A stretch of DNA of 64,000 nt from Burkholderia cenocepacia (GTDB lineage Bacteria > Pseudomonadota > Gammaproteobacteria > Burkholderiales > Burkholderiaceae): the NCBI RefSeq assembly GCF_014211915.1, contig NZ_CP060040.1:992001-1056000 (forward strand). The letters are read 5' to 3'. The notes under the pieces are model-generated. The model worked only from the letters and a program-made list of their open reading frames with translations. It made no database searches and was not told the origin of the DNA. Both the position numbers and the translations under genes were made by a program. Within the stretch, counting starts at the first letter, position 1. Every line of letters starts with the position of its first letter. Positions 46,492 to 55,691 of the stretch are shown piece by piece.

Positions 46492-47400
46492 CTAAACACC
46501 CGGATCGTCCGTGCTCTCGGTCAGAAACCGCTCGACCATCGCGTTGAACACCGGCAGCGCCGGATTGTCGTTGTCCGCGCGCCACGCGAGATACAACTCG
46601 GCCGCCACGTTGACGCCCGCCAGCGGCCGGAACACCACGCCGTCCACATGAAGCTCGCGCGCCGAGGCCGGCACCAGCGCCGCGCCGAGCCCCGCGCGCA
46701 CGAGGCCGAGGATCGTATGCGTCTGGCCGACGTAGTGCAGGTAGTTCGGCAGCCGCCCGGCGCCCGCGAACATCCCCGAGATCATGTCGTGGAAATACTT
46801 GCCCTCGTTCGGCGAGTACGCGATGAACGGCTGCCGGTCGAGCTCGTCGGGGCCGATCTGCTCGTAGGCCGCGAGCGGTGCGCCTTCCGCGACCGCGACG
46901 AGCATCGGTTCGCGCTGCACGAGCCGGTATTCGAGCGGCTGGCGCGCGGCGCGCTGGCGCACGAAACCCGCGTCGAGCATCCGCGACGCGAGCGCGTCGA
47001 TCTGCACGGTCGACACCATCTCGCGCAATTCGACGTCGACGTCCGGCAACGCATGCGCCGCGTGCGCGAGCAGCACCGGGATCATCCGGTACGCACTGAC
47101 CGCCGTGAAACCGAGCGTGATGCGTCCGGCCCCGCCGTGCGCGACGCGCTGCGCGGCCTGCTCGGCGCGCGCGGAGAATTCGAGGATGTGCCGCGCGTCG
47201 CGCAGGAAGCGTTCGCCGGCCGCGGTCAGGCTCACCTGCCGGCTGCTGCGCTCGAGCAGCGCGATGCCGAGCGCGTGCTCGAGCAACTGGATTTGCCGGC
47301 TGAGCGGCGGCTGGGTCATGAAGAGCCGCCTGGCCGCGCGGCCGAAATGCAGTTCTTCGGCGACCGCGACGAAGCAGCGAAGCTGGTGCAGTTCAATCAT
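46492..47400 (-). CDS. LysR-family transcriptional regulator
   Basis: 302 residues. Winged helix at 1-60 (VAVAEELHFGRAARRLFMTQPPLSRQI is the recognition region), effector domain about 90-295. Related to the BenM/CatR-like (HGRAARRL) group. Divergent from the 2-hydroxyacid dehydrogenase and MFS genes; a LysR box overlaps its own start codon, implying autoregulation. Confidence 0.92.
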   Translation of the reverse strand: MIELHQLRCFVAVAEELHFGRAARRLFMTQPPLSRQIQLLEHALGIALLERSSRQVSLTAAGERFLRDARHILEFSARAEQAAQRVAHGGAGRITLGFTAVSAYRMIPVLLAHAAHALPDVDVELREMVSTVQIDALASRMLDAGFVRQRAARQPLEYRLVQREPMLVAVAEGAPLAAYEQIGPDELDRQPFIAYSPNEGKYFHDMISGMFAGAGRLPNYLHYVGQTHTILGLVRAGLGAALVPASARELHVDGVVFRPLAGVNVAAELYLAWRADNDNPALPVFNAMVERFLTESTDDPGV

Positions 47401-47413
47401 TCAAATCTTGAAT
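47399..47413. promoter_or_regulatory. LysR box overlapping the LysR start codon
   Basis: ATTCAAATCTTGAAT is a perfect 15-bp interrupted palindrome of the form T-N11-A. It overlaps the ATG of the LysR gene (47398-47400). A promoter for the divergent gene is TAGACC, 17 bp, TATACT just downstream. Confidence 0.7.
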
Positions 47414-47513
47414 CAATCGATAGTCTTTTGATGTTAGACCGATATCGATGCGATTTCTATACTCGGTTCCACCTGATGCGCGGCCCGCGCCGCGCACGAC
47501 GACCGAGACCTTC

Positions 47514-48452
47514 ATGACCATCGACATCCTGCTGACCCAGCCGCTGCCCGCCACGATCGACGCCGAACTGTCCGCCCGCTACACCGTGCATCGGCTGTAT
47601 GCGGCCGAGCAGCCGGACGCGCTGCTCGATCGCGTGGCGCCACGCATTCGCGGCGTCGTGACGGGCGGCGCGAACGGCCTGTCCGCCGCGCTGATGGACC
47701 GGCTCGGCGCGCTCCAGATCATCGCGATCAACGGCATCGGCACCGATGCGGTCGATCTCGACCGCGCCCGGGCGCGCGGCATCCACGTGACCACGACGCC
47801 CGACGTGCTGACCGACGACGTCGCCGACATGGCGCTGGGGCTGATCCTGATGACCCTGCGCGACCTCGGCGCCGGCGAGCGGATCGTGCGCGCCGGCCGC
47901 TGGGGCAAGGCGGCCCAGCCGCTCGCGACGCAGGTCACGGGCAAGCGGCTCGGCATCGTCGGGCTCGGGCGCGTCGGACGCGCGATCGCGCAGCGCGCGC
48001 AGGCGTTCCGGATGCCCGTCAGCTACTTCGGCCCGCGCGAGCATCGCGACAGCGGCTATCGTTTCGTGCCCGACCTCGCCGCGCTCGCGCGCGACAGCGA
48101 CGTGCTCGTGATCGCGGCCTCGGCCGATCACGGCAACGTGCTGGTGACGGCAGACGTGCTCGCGGCACTCGGCCCCCAAGGATTCCTGATCAACGTCGCG
48201 CGCGGCAAACTGGTCGACGAAGCCGCGCTCGTGCGCGCGCTGGCCGACGGCACGATCGCCGGCGCCGGTCTCGACGTGTTCGCAAACGAACCGCACGTGC
48301 CGGCCGCCCTGCTCGAACTCGACCGCGTCGTCGTGCAGCCGCACCGCGCGAGCGCCACGCATGAAACGCGGGAGGAAATGGGCCGCATCGTGCTCGCCAA
48401 CCTCGCCGCGTGCTTCGCAGGCCAGCGCCCGCCGACCAGCGTCACGCGCTGA
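47514..48452 (+). CDS. D-2-hydroxyacid dehydrogenase (GhrB/hydroxypyruvate reductase-like)
   Basis: 312 residues. NAD loop GIVGLGRVGRAIAQRA at about 150-165, catalytic Arg in INVARGKLVDEAALVRAL, Glu in NEP and His in QPHRAS. This C-terminal His motif (PHRAS) is the one of the family's glyoxylate/hydroxypyruvate group. Divergent from the LysR gene and followed by an MFS gene; likely a sugar-acid or hydroxyacid catabolic pair. The ATG at 47514 is preferred to a start 22 codons earlier. Confidence 0.88.
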   Translation: MTIDILLTQPLPATIDAELSARYTVHRLYAAEQPDALLDRVAPRIRGVVTGGANGLSAALMDRLGALQIIAINGIGTDAVDLDRARARGIHVTTTPDVLTDDVADMALGLILMTLRDLGAGERIVRAGRWGKAAQPLATQVTGKRLGIVGLGRVGRAIAQRAQAFRMPVSYFGPREHRDSGYRFVPDLAALARDSDVLVIAASADHGNVLVTADVLAALGPQGFLINVARGKLVDEAALVRALADGTIAGAGLDVFANEPHVPAALLELDRVVVQPHRASATHETREEMGRIVLANLAACFAGQRPPTSVTR

Positions 48453-48516
48453 GCGCGGCACGTCCCTTCCCGTTACAACACCGATGCCTTCGCACGACGA
48501 AGGCCAGGAGACATGC

Positions 48517-49881
48517 ATGTCCAATCGATCCAGCGGCGCTGCGCTCGCCGCATCGCCCGCCGCGTCGCGCACGATCGGCCGCGTCCGTTATGCGGTCCTC
48601 GCACTGATTTTCGCGGTCACCGTCGTCAACTATGCGGACCGCGCGACGATGTCGATCGCCGGCACCGGCGTCGCGCACGACCTCGGGCTCACGCCCGTGC
48701 AGCTCGGCGTCGTCTTTTCGGCGTTCGCGTGGGCCTATGCGATCGGCCAGATTCCGGGCGGCTGGCTGCTCGACCGCTTCGGCGCGCGACGCGTGTACGG
48801 CCTGAGCCTGTTGCTGTGGTCGGTATTCACGATGCTGCAGGGCACGGTCGGCGGGTTCGCGTTGCAGGGCGCGGCCGCGACGCTCGCGCTGTTCGTGATG
48901 CGCTTCATGCTCGGCCTCGTCGAATCGCCGGCGTTTCCGGCCAATTCGCGGATCGTCGCCTGCTGGTTCCCCACCGCCGAACGCGGCACCGCGTCGGCGC
49001 TGTTCAATTCCGCGCAATACATGGCCGTCGTGCTGTTCACGCCGGCGATGGCGTGGCTCACGCATGCACTCGGCTGGGAGCACGTCTTCCTGTGGATGGG
49101 GCTGCTCGGCATCGCGCTCGCCGTGCTGTGGTTCGCGTGGTATCGCGAACCGCACGGCCACCCGCGCATGACCGACGCGGAGCGCGACTACCTGCGCGCC
49201 CACGGCGCACTCGTCGATCTGGAGGCGAACCGCGTGCGCGAGCGGCCGCGCGTGTCGTGGCACGACGTGTCGCAACTGTTCCGCCACCGGAACCTGTGGG
49301 CGATCTACATCGGCCAGTACTGCATCACGGCGCTCACGTACTTCTTCATCACGTGGTTCCCGATCTACCTGATCAAGGGGCGCGGGATGACGATCATGGA
49401 AGCCGGCTGGGTCGCCGCGCTGCCGGCGATCTGCGGCTTCACGGGCGGCGTGCTCGGCGGCGTGCTGTCGGACTGGCTGATCCGGCGCGGCATGCATCCA
49501 TCGAAGGCGCGCAAGACGCCGTTCGTCGCGGGGATGGCGATGGCGACGCTGCTCGTGCTCGCGAACGGCGCATCGTCGAACGCGGTCGTGATCGCGCTGA
49601 TGACGATCGCGTTCTTCGGCAAGGGGCTTGCGGCGGTCGGCTGGGCCGTGCTCGCCGACACGGCGCCGGAAGGCATGGTCGGGCTGAGCGGCGGCGTGTT
49701 CAACGGCCTCGGCAACATCGCCGGGATCGTCACGCCGCTCGTGATCGGCTACTTCGTCGCGAGTACGGGTTCGTTCGCCGGCGCGTTGTGGTTCGTCGCC
49801 GCGCACGGGCTGATCGGCATTGCGGCGTACGCGTGGCTCGCGGGCCGCTTCGAGCGCATCCGCATCGCGCCGGCCGCATGA
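48517..49881 (+). CDS. MFS transporter, anion:cation symporter (glucarate/galactonate-type)
   Basis: 454 residues, 12 segments. ACS-family features: NYADRATMSIAGTGVAHDLGLTPVQLGVVFSAF, GGWLLDRFGARRVYG, and ESPAFPANSRIVACWFPTAERG. These uptake systems transport hexonates, hexarates and related acids. AGGAG six bases upstream supports the ATG at 48517. Co-transcribed with the preceding dehydrogenase. Confidence 0.9.
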   Translation: MSNRSSGAALAASPAASRTIGRVRYAVLALIFAVTVVNYADRATMSIAGTGVAHDLGLTPVQLGVVFSAFAWAYAIGQIPGGWLLDRFGARRVYGLSLLLWSVFTMLQGTVGGFALQGAAATLALFVMRFMLGLVESPAFPANSRIVACWFPTAERGTASALFNSAQYMAVVLFTPAMAWLTHALGWEHVFLWMGLLGIALAVLWFAWYREPHGHPRMTDAERDYLRAHGALVDLEANRVRERPRVSWHDVSQLFRHRNLWAIYIGQYCITALTYFFITWFPIYLIKGRGMTIMEAGWVAALPAICGFTGGVLGGVLSDWLIRRGMHPSKARKTPFVAGMAMATLLVLANGASSNAVVIALMTIAFFGKGLAAVGWAVLADTAPEGMVGLSGGVFNGLGNIAGIVTPLVIGYFVASTGSFAGALWFVAAHGLIGIAAYAWLAGRFERIRIAPAA

Positions 49882-49906
49882 GTGTCGCGGCGGCACGCAG
49901 GCGCCA

Positions 49907-50875
49907 TCACGCGCGCTGGCGGCCGCCCGGCGCGTGCTCGGTCGTCAGCCGGTCGAGTTCGCGCAGATCGTTCTCCAGCGCGGGCGTGAGCGTCGTGCGC
50001 AGGTGGTCGAGGAAGGTGCGGATCTTCGCGTCGAGATAGCGACGCGTCGCGTAGACGGCATAGACGCTCACCGTCTGCAGCCGGTACTCCGGCAGCACGC
50101 GGATCAGGCGCCCTTCCCGGATATCGTCGAGCACCGTATACAGCGCCACGCATGCGATCCCGCGGCCGGCCCGCACCGCGACGCACAGCGCGTCCGGCAC
50201 GTTGACCTGGAACGGCGCCGGCTGCAACTCGTAGACGGCTTCCTCGCCGTCGCTGCGCTCGAGCCGCCATTCGCCGGCCGGCGATGCCGGCGTGTCGAGG
50301 CGCAGGCAGACGTGGTTCGGCAGTTCGTCGGGCGTCTGCGGCGTACCGTGCCGGGCCAGATACTCGCGCGACGCGACCAGTACGCTGCAGCTCGTGCCGC
50401 AGGTCTGCGCGACATAGCCCGAATCGGGCAATTGCGACGCGGTCACGATCGACACGTCATACCCCTCTTCGACCAGGTTCGGCATCCGCTGCGCCAGCGT
50501 CAGCTCGACCGACACGTCGGGGTTGTCCTCCTGGTAACGCACGATCGACGACACGACATGACTCTGCCCGAGCCCCGTCATCGCATGGATGCGCATCTTG
50601 CCGCTCGGCCGCAACAGCGCGTTGCGCGCCTCCGCGTTCGCGTGGTCGAGTTCCGCGAGGATCGATTTCGCGCGCTCGAAATAGCGCTCGCCGCTTTCGG
50701 TCAGGCCGAGGTGGCGGGTCGTGCGATGCAGCAGGCGCGTCTGTACGTGGGCTTCGAGGTTCGAGACCGCGCGCGACACCTGCGCGGTGGTCGCGTCGAT
50801 TTCCTTCGCGACGGCGGTAAAACTGCCGGCTTCGACAACGCGCACGAACAGGCGCATGTTTTCGAGCATGTCCAT
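49907..50875 (-). CDS. LysR-family transcriptional regulator
   Basis: 322 residues. DNA-binding helix region FVRVVEAGSFTAVAKEIDATTAQVSRAVSNLE in the first 45 residues, then an effector domain. Of the CrgA/DhcR-like group by the ARAxxxYFERAKSILAELDHA linker. Converges with the MFS gene and is divergent from HPP-CBS (362 bp away); its targets are not obvious. Confidence 0.9.
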   Translation of the reverse strand: MDMLENMRLFVRVVEAGSFTAVAKEIDATTAQVSRAVSNLEAHVQTRLLHRTTRHLGLTESGERYFERAKSILAELDHANAEARNALLRPSGKMRIHAMTGLGQSHVVSSIVRYQEDNPDVSVELTLAQRMPNLVEEGYDVSIVTASQLPDSGYVAQTCGTSCSVLVASREYLARHGTPQTPDELPNHVCLRLDTPASPAGEWRLERSDGEEAVYELQPAPFQVNVPDALCVAVRAGRGIACVALYTVLDDIREGRLIRVLPEYRLQTVSVYAVYATRRYLDAKIRTFLDHLRTTLTPALENDLRELDRLTTEHAPGGRQRA

Positions 50876-51237
50876 TGAATTGGCTTGGGGAGAGTCAGTG
50901 GGGAGGCGTCGGCGGCGTTCGCGTCAGAGGCGCAACGGAACACGGCCGAGAACCACGTCGAATCGATCACCGGGCCGGGGGGAAGGCAGGAGAGCGGGCA
51001 TCGCGGACGGGGTTCTGGCATGACGGGGGAATTCAGTGCGCCGAATTGTACGCCGCTGCAGACAAATTTGCGCGGTTACCCGCGCGCAAACTCTCGCGAG
51101 ATGAAAGGAATTTGCAAGGCTTGCGCGTCGCGCGCGTGCAACGGCATGATGCGGCGCGGCAATTTGTATCACAACACGATATAATTCGACGCTTCTCGCC
51201 GCACCCCAGCGTTGTCGATTTTTACCGCTTACCGTCC
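50876..51237 (+). other. Region upstream of HPP-CBS
   Basis: No gene seen. Contains a promoter with TATAAT at 51180-51185 overlapped by the MarR-type site at 51167-51181, and a 5' leader of about 45 bases. Confidence 0.45.
51167..51181. promoter_or_regulatory. MarR-type operator, copy 1 (before HPP-CBS)
   Basis: TATCACAACACGATA. Its reverse complement matches the site at 52490-52504 at 14 of 15 positions. It overlaps the -10 box of the HPP-CBS promoter. Confidence 0.75.
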
Positions 51238-52413
51238 ATGTCGTCAGGCTCCTCCCCGTCGCGCCGCACGTTGCGGCAATGGCTGCACAGCTTCATGCCC
51301 CATCCGATGACCCTCGGCTGGCGCGAGCGCCTGCGCTCGTGCGCCGGCGCGCTCGTGGGCATCGCGACGGTCGGCGTCACGATGCGGCTGCTGCCCGGCG
51401 TGCCGGGCCTCGTGCCGCTGCTCGTCGCGCCGATGGGGGCATCGGCCGTGCTGCTGTTCGCGGTGCCGGCGAGCCCGCTCGCGCAGCCCTGGTCGATCAT
51501 CGGCGGCAATCTCGTCGCGGCGACGGTCGGCGTCGCGTGCGCGCAATGGATCGCCGATCCGATCACGGCCGCCGCGGTCGCGATCGCCTGCGCGATCGGC
51601 GGCATGTTCGCGCTGCGCTGCGTGCATCCGCCATCGGGCGCCGTCGCGCTCACGGCCGTGGTCGGCGGCCCGGCGATTCATGCGCTCGGCTTCGGCTTCG
51701 TCCTGCAGCCGATCGCGCTGCAATCGGCGATCCTGCTGTCGGCCGCGCTCGTCTATCACGCGCTGACCGGGCACCGCTACCCGCACAGCGGCATGCGGCC
51801 CGAAGCGAAACCGCAGGCCGGCGGCGCCGCACCGGCGCGCGGCGGCTTCACGCGCGGCGACCTCGATGCAGTGCTGAAGCGTCGCAGCGAATGGCTCGAC
51901 GTCGATCCGGACGATCTCGAAACGCTGCTGCGCGAAACCGAAATGCAGGCTTATACGCGCACGTTCGGCCAGTTGAAGTGCGCCGACCTGATGACGAAGC
52001 ATGCGATCGAGGTCGCGCCGTCGACATCGGTCGCGGCCGCGCTCACGCTGCTCGACCGCCATCGCGTGAAGGCGCTGCCCGTGGTCGACGGCGAAGGCCG
52101 CCTCATCGGCATCGTCACGCGCGCCGACCTCACGCGTCCACCGCGCCGTCCGGCCCCGCTGTGGCAGCGCCTGTCCGCACGGTTGCCGCAATCGTTCGGC
52201 GGCCGGCCCGCGAGCGTCGCGTCCGTGATGACGCGCGACGTCGCGTCGGTGCCGGAAACGCTGCCGATCACGGCGCTCGTGCCGCTGTTTACGCATTCGG
52301 GCCACCACCATATTCCGGTCGTCGATGCGTCGCGCCGGCTCGTCGGCATCATCACGCAGACGGATCTCGTCACGGGCCTTTATCAGCAGACCCAAATGCT
52401 CGAGGCCGCGTAG
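51238..52413 (+). CDS. HPP-family membrane protein with tandem CBS domains
   Basis: 391 residues. Residues ~25-180 are the HPP transmembrane region with the name-giving segment LRCVHPPSGAVALTAV; ~235-385 hold two CBS modules (LMTKHAIEVAPSTSVAAALTLLDRHRV and VMTRDVASVPETLPITALVPLFTHSGHHHIPVVD). HPP proteins of plants and cyanobacteria are linked to nitrite transport; CBS pairs usually bind adenine nucleotides. Shares a MarR-type operator with the downstream marR-clc operon. Confidence 0.85.
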   Translation: MSSGSSPSRRTLRQWLHSFMPHPMTLGWRERLRSCAGALVGIATVGVTMRLLPGVPGLVPLLVAPMGASAVLLFAVPASPLAQPWSIIGGNLVAATVGVACAQWIADPITAAAVAIACAIGGMFALRCVHPPSGAVALTAVVGGPAIHALGFGFVLQPIALQSAILLSAALVYHALTGHRYPHSGMRPEAKPQAGGAAPARGGFTRGDLDAVLKRRSEWLDVDPDDLETLLRETEMQAYTRTFGQLKCADLMTKHAIEVAPSTSVAAALTLLDRHRVKALPVVDGEGRLIGIVTRADLTRPPRRPAPLWQRLSARLPQSFGGRPASVASVMTRDVASVPETLPITALVPLFTHSGHHHIPVVDASRRLVGIITQTDLVTGLYQQTQMLEAA

Positions 52414-52489
52414 CGCGCATCACGCCTCGCGCCTCGTACCCGCCCGCACAACGCGGAATACATCCATTCCGCCAGATTGCGCCCATTTA

Positions 52490-52504
52490 TATCATGTTGT
52501 GATA
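52490..52504. promoter_or_regulatory. MarR-type operator, copy 2 (before marR-clc)
   Basis: TATCATGTTGTGATA, extended to ATATCA...TGATAT arms, a near-perfect palindrome overlapping a TATATT -10 box about 35 bases before the marR start codon. Copy 1 at 51167 differs at one of 15 positions. Confidence 0.78.
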
Positions 52505-52539
52505 TATTAATCGCCACCGTAACCGACTGCCCGACCTCG

Positions 52540-52953
52540 ATGACCGATACCCGACGCGCGCTGGCGAAAAGCGATTTTCAGCAACTGTCCGAGTTCCGCT
52601 ACCAGATGCGCCGCTTCGAGCGCTTCTCCGAACGCGCCGCGCAAAGCGAAGGCGTGACGCCGCTGCAATACCTGCTGCTGCTGCACATCAAGGGCTATCC
52701 GCATCGCGAATGGGCGACCATCGGCGAGCTCGCGGAACGCCTGCAGGCGCAGCACCACGGCGTCGTGGCGCTGGTGACGCGCTGCGAAGCGCTCGGGCTC
52801 GTGAAGCGCAAGCCGAGCGAAGCCGACCGCCGTCAGGTCGAAGTCCACCTCGAACCGGCCGGCGAAACGCTGCTCGCCCGTCTCGCAGCCATGCATCGCG
52901 CCGAGCTGAAGTCGCTCAAGGGCGCGTTCCAGGTTCCCCAGATCGATTCCTGA
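52540..52953 (+). CDS. MarR-family transcriptional regulator
   Basis: 137 residues. Winged-helix core TPLQYLLLLHIKGYPHREWATIGELAERLQAQHHGVVALVTRCEALGLVKRKPSEADRRQVEVHL (broken here at its helices and wing) is typical MarR. Starts 33 bp before the clc gene. The palindrome in its own promoter suggests autorepression, and the same site upstream of HPP-CBS makes that gene a second target. Ligand unknown. Confidence 0.88.
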   Translation: MTDTRRALAKSDFQQLSEFRYQMRRFERFSERAAQSEGVTPLQYLLLLHIKGYPHREWATIGELAERLQAQHHGVVALVTRCEALGLVKRKPSEADRRQVEVHLEPAGETLLARLAAMHRAELKSLKGAFQVPQIDS

Positions 52954-52985
52954 CCCTTGCCCTTGCCACTCTCACTCCCACTCCG

Positions 52986-54776
52986 ATGAACGCCGCCCCA
53001 CACAAACGCGATTTCTCGACCAACGAACGCCTGCCCCGGATCGCGTTGCTGGCCGCCGGGATCGGCCTGCTCAGCACGCTTGCCGCGTTCGTGCTGTTGA
53101 GCCTGATCCACCTGTTCACGAACCTGTTCTTCTTCCGGCAGTTCTCGTTCGCCGAGCATTCGCCCGCGACCAACACGCTGGGCGCATGGGTGATCGCGGT
53201 CCCGGTGATCGGCGGGCTCATCGTCGGCTTGATGGCGCGTTTCGGCTCGGAGAAGATCCGCGGCCACGGCATTCCGGAAGCGATCGAGGCGATCCTGTTC
53301 GGCAAGAGCCGCATGTCGCCGAAGGTCGCGATCCTCAAGCCGCTGTCGTCCGGCGTCGTGATCGGCAGCGGCGGCCCGTTCGGCGCCGAAGGCCCGATCA
53401 TCATGACGGGCGGCGCGCTCGGTTCGCTGATCGCGCAATGCGTGCACGTGACCGCCGCCGAACGCAAGACGCTGCTCGTCGCAGGCGCGGCCGCCGGCAT
53501 GACGGCCGTGTTCGGCACGCCGGTGGCCGCCGTGCTGCTCGCGGTCGAGCTGCTGCTGTTCGAATGGCGTCCGCGCAGTTTCCTGCCGGTCGCGCTGGCA
53601 TGCGCGGTGGCGGGCTTCGCACGCGCGGTGTTCTTCGGCGTCGATCCGCTGTTTCCGCTGACGACCGCCGCGCCGACGCCCGTCGCGCTGCTGTCGTGCA
53701 TCGTCGCCGGCCTGCTGTCCGGCATGCTCGCGTGCGGCCTGTCGGCGGCGCTCTACCGCGTAGAAGACACCTTCGCGAAACTGCCCGTGCACTGGATGTG
53801 GTGGCCGGCGCTCGGCGCGATCGTGATCGGCATCGGCGGCTGGCTCGAACCGCGCGCGCTCGGGGTCGGCTACGACGTGATCGGCGACCTGCTGCACCAG
53901 CACATCGCGCTGAAGATCGCGCTCGCACTGCTGGTCGTGAAAGCCGTGATGTGGGTGATCGCGCTCGGCTCCGGCACCTCGGGCGGGGTGCTCGCTCCGT
54001 TGCTGATGCTCGGCGCAGGCCTCGGCACCGTGCTGTCGCCGGTGCTGCCGGGCGGCGATCCGGCGCTGTGGCCGCTCGTGTGCATGGCCGCGACGCTCGG
54101 CGCGACGCTCGGCGCCCCGCTCACCGCGATCGTGTTCGCGTTCGGCCTCACGCACGACGCCAATGCGCTGCTGCCGCTGCTCGCCGCGACGCTCATCGCG
54201 CACGGCTTCGCGACCGTCGTGATGAAGCGCTCGATCATGACGGAAAAGATCGCGCGCCGCGGCTATCACATCTATCGCGAATACGGCGTCGATCCGCTCG
54301 AGCGGCACGACATCGGCGAAGTGATGACGTCGGCCGATCGGCTCGTCGTGATCGACGGCGCGGCGACGCTCGACACCGTCGAGACGCAGTACTTCGGCAC
54401 GACGCAGACGCACCGCGCGTACCCGGTCGTGCAGAACGGCCGCCTGCTCGGCCTGGTCGACCGTGCAACGCTCGATGCCCAGCGCGCGCGGGCCCGCGCC
54501 GACACACCGATCTCGGCCACGTTCGCCAACCGCGCACCGGCCGTCGCGCTGGCGCACGAAACCTGCCGTGTCGTCGCGTCGCGCCTCGCGATGCTCGGCC
54601 TCGAACGCCTGCCGGTGGTCGCCGACGAGCAATCGCTGCGCATCACGGGCATCGTGTCGCGCAGCGACCTGATCAAGCCGGCGCTCCAGCACTTCGACGA
54701 CGAACACAAGCGCGAGCGCTTCCGTCCGGTCGTCCCGGTCAACCTGCGCGACTTCGGTTCGCGCAAGGCCGGCTGA
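52986..54776 (+). CDS. ClC-family anion channel/exchanger with CBS domains
   Basis: 596 residues. ClC core ~15-430 with the gating glutamate intact (GAEGP at 133-137, E135) and GTSGGVLAPLL later. The first selectivity motif reads GHGIP (93-97), with His94 in place of the serine of GSGIP in classical chloride ClCs. C-terminal tandem CBS domains occupy ~445-590. Chloride/proton exchange is the family role; the altered motif could change selectivity. Second gene of the marR operon. Confidence 0.88.
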   Translation: MNAAPHKRDFSTNERLPRIALLAAGIGLLSTLAAFVLLSLIHLFTNLFFFRQFSFAEHSPATNTLGAWVIAVPVIGGLIVGLMARFGSEKIRGHGIPEAIEAILFGKSRMSPKVAILKPLSSGVVIGSGGPFGAEGPIIMTGGALGSLIAQCVHVTAAERKTLLVAGAAAGMTAVFGTPVAAVLLAVELLLFEWRPRSFLPVALACAVAGFARAVFFGVDPLFPLTTAAPTPVALLSCIVAGLLSGMLACGLSAALYRVEDTFAKLPVHWMWWPALGAIVIGIGGWLEPRALGVGYDVIGDLLHQHIALKIALALLVVKAVMWVIALGSGTSGGVLAPLLMLGAGLGTVLSPVLPGGDPALWPLVCMAATLGATLGAPLTAIVFAFGLTHDANALLPLLAATLIAHGFATVVMKRSIMTEKIARRGYHIYREYGVDPLERHDIGEVMTSADRLVVIDGAATLDTVETQYFGTTQTHRAYPVVQNGRLLGLVDRATLDAQRARARADTPISATFANRAPAVALAHETCRVVASRLAMLGLERLPVVADEQSLRITGIVSRSDLIKPALQHFDDEHKRERFRPVVPVNLRDFGSRKAG

Positions 54777-55254
54777 CACGCCCGCGTGCGCGGCGCCCCG
54801 CCGCGCATCGCTTCCCCACCTCTCCTCGCTGCACGATGCCGCGCGCCCGTCGCGTGCCGCATCGCCTCCCGCCGCTGTCCTTCGTTTAAAGTTGGTTAAC
54901 AATTCGCCAGACGAAAGTTTGTCATCATGGTGCTCATGCGACGGGGCCATTCATCAGCCATTCCACTTCGCCATCAAATAAAGAGTCGCGGCGCGGCATG
55001 CACGCACATGCCGCCCGCCGCGACCATTCACTCACCACACCACGACCGGGCAGCGCACCGACCGCGCGCCGCATGACGTCAAGCCGTACGCATGCCGCGC
55101 CGCAGCAACATGCGCAGCATCCGAGCCGCCATTTGGCAAGCGCGTTAACAACTTGTTTCGGAATGACCGGAACCGTGCCTGCCCGATGCGATCTCACTTG
55201 CACGCAGCACTGCTGCGCATCCCACTCAATCAATCACGACTCGAGGGAGATAAC
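54777..55254. other. Intergenic region with a long hairpin
   Basis: No gene seen. At 54985-55024, a 16-bp stem (nine plus seven pairs with a 2-base bulge; CATG arms close a 6-base loop) is followed on the minus strand by TCTTTATTTG. It could be the terminator of an antisense or small RNA running leftward. Weak open frames on the minus strand here have no recognised family. Confidence 0.4.
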
Positions 55255-55587
55255 GTGAACGTGAAATACTTACCGCTCATCGCATTGACCGTGGCAATTT
55301 CTGCTCATGCCGCTGAACCTGCCGTGCAGAACGTGGGACAAAGCCAGAAAGACGCGCCCGATGTCTCGGCGTGCATCGCCAAGACCTGGGCCGACAAGTC
55401 GCAACAACAGGTGATCTCGCAGAACGTGCTGGCCAACGGCCTCGCGACCGACGTGTACGCGCCGGGCCAGCAGCCGCCGAACGGCGCGGCCGCGATGGTT
55501 CGTCCGTCGTGGAAGCCGGGTGCGAAGACCTGGGTCGGCGTGCGCGGCGATGCAGCGTCCGCCGGCGACATCAACGCCTGCCTGTAA
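55255..55587 (+). CDS. Small exported protein of unknown function
   Basis: 110 residues from the GTG at 55255, with GAGGGAG seven bases upstream. Signal peptide MNVKYLPLIALTVAISAHAAE, then a ~90-residue mature part with one cysteine near the front (VSACIAKTW) and one at the end (INACL), possibly a disulfide. No known family. Ends just before a strong terminator. Confidence 0.75.
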   Translation: MNVKYLPLIALTVAISAHAAEPAVQNVGQSQKDAPDVSACIAKTWADKSQQQVISQNVLANGLATDVYAPGQQPPNGAAAMVRPSWKPGAKTWVGVRGDAASAGDINACL

Positions 55588-55640
55588 CGATGTAACGAGA
55601 ACAGGCGCTTCGGATGGCCTTGCGCCATCCGCTTGCGACG

Positions 55641-55668
55641 AGCCCCGCTTCGGCGGGGCTTTTTCTTT
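55641..55668 (+). terminator. Intrinsic terminator
   Basis: AGCCCCGC, TTCG loop, GCGGGGCT, then TTTTCTTT. It ends the small exported protein gene; a second hairpin (CGGATGG/CCATCCG) lies just upstream, near 55612-55632. Confidence 0.9.
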
Positions 55669-55691
55669 GCCGCGCGCGCAGGGCGCGGGTC

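Noticed and set aside
54934..55233. 99-residue minus-strand frame in the gap left of the small exported protein
   Set aside because: No ribosome site, no family resemblance and overlaps the long hairpin; more likely chance.
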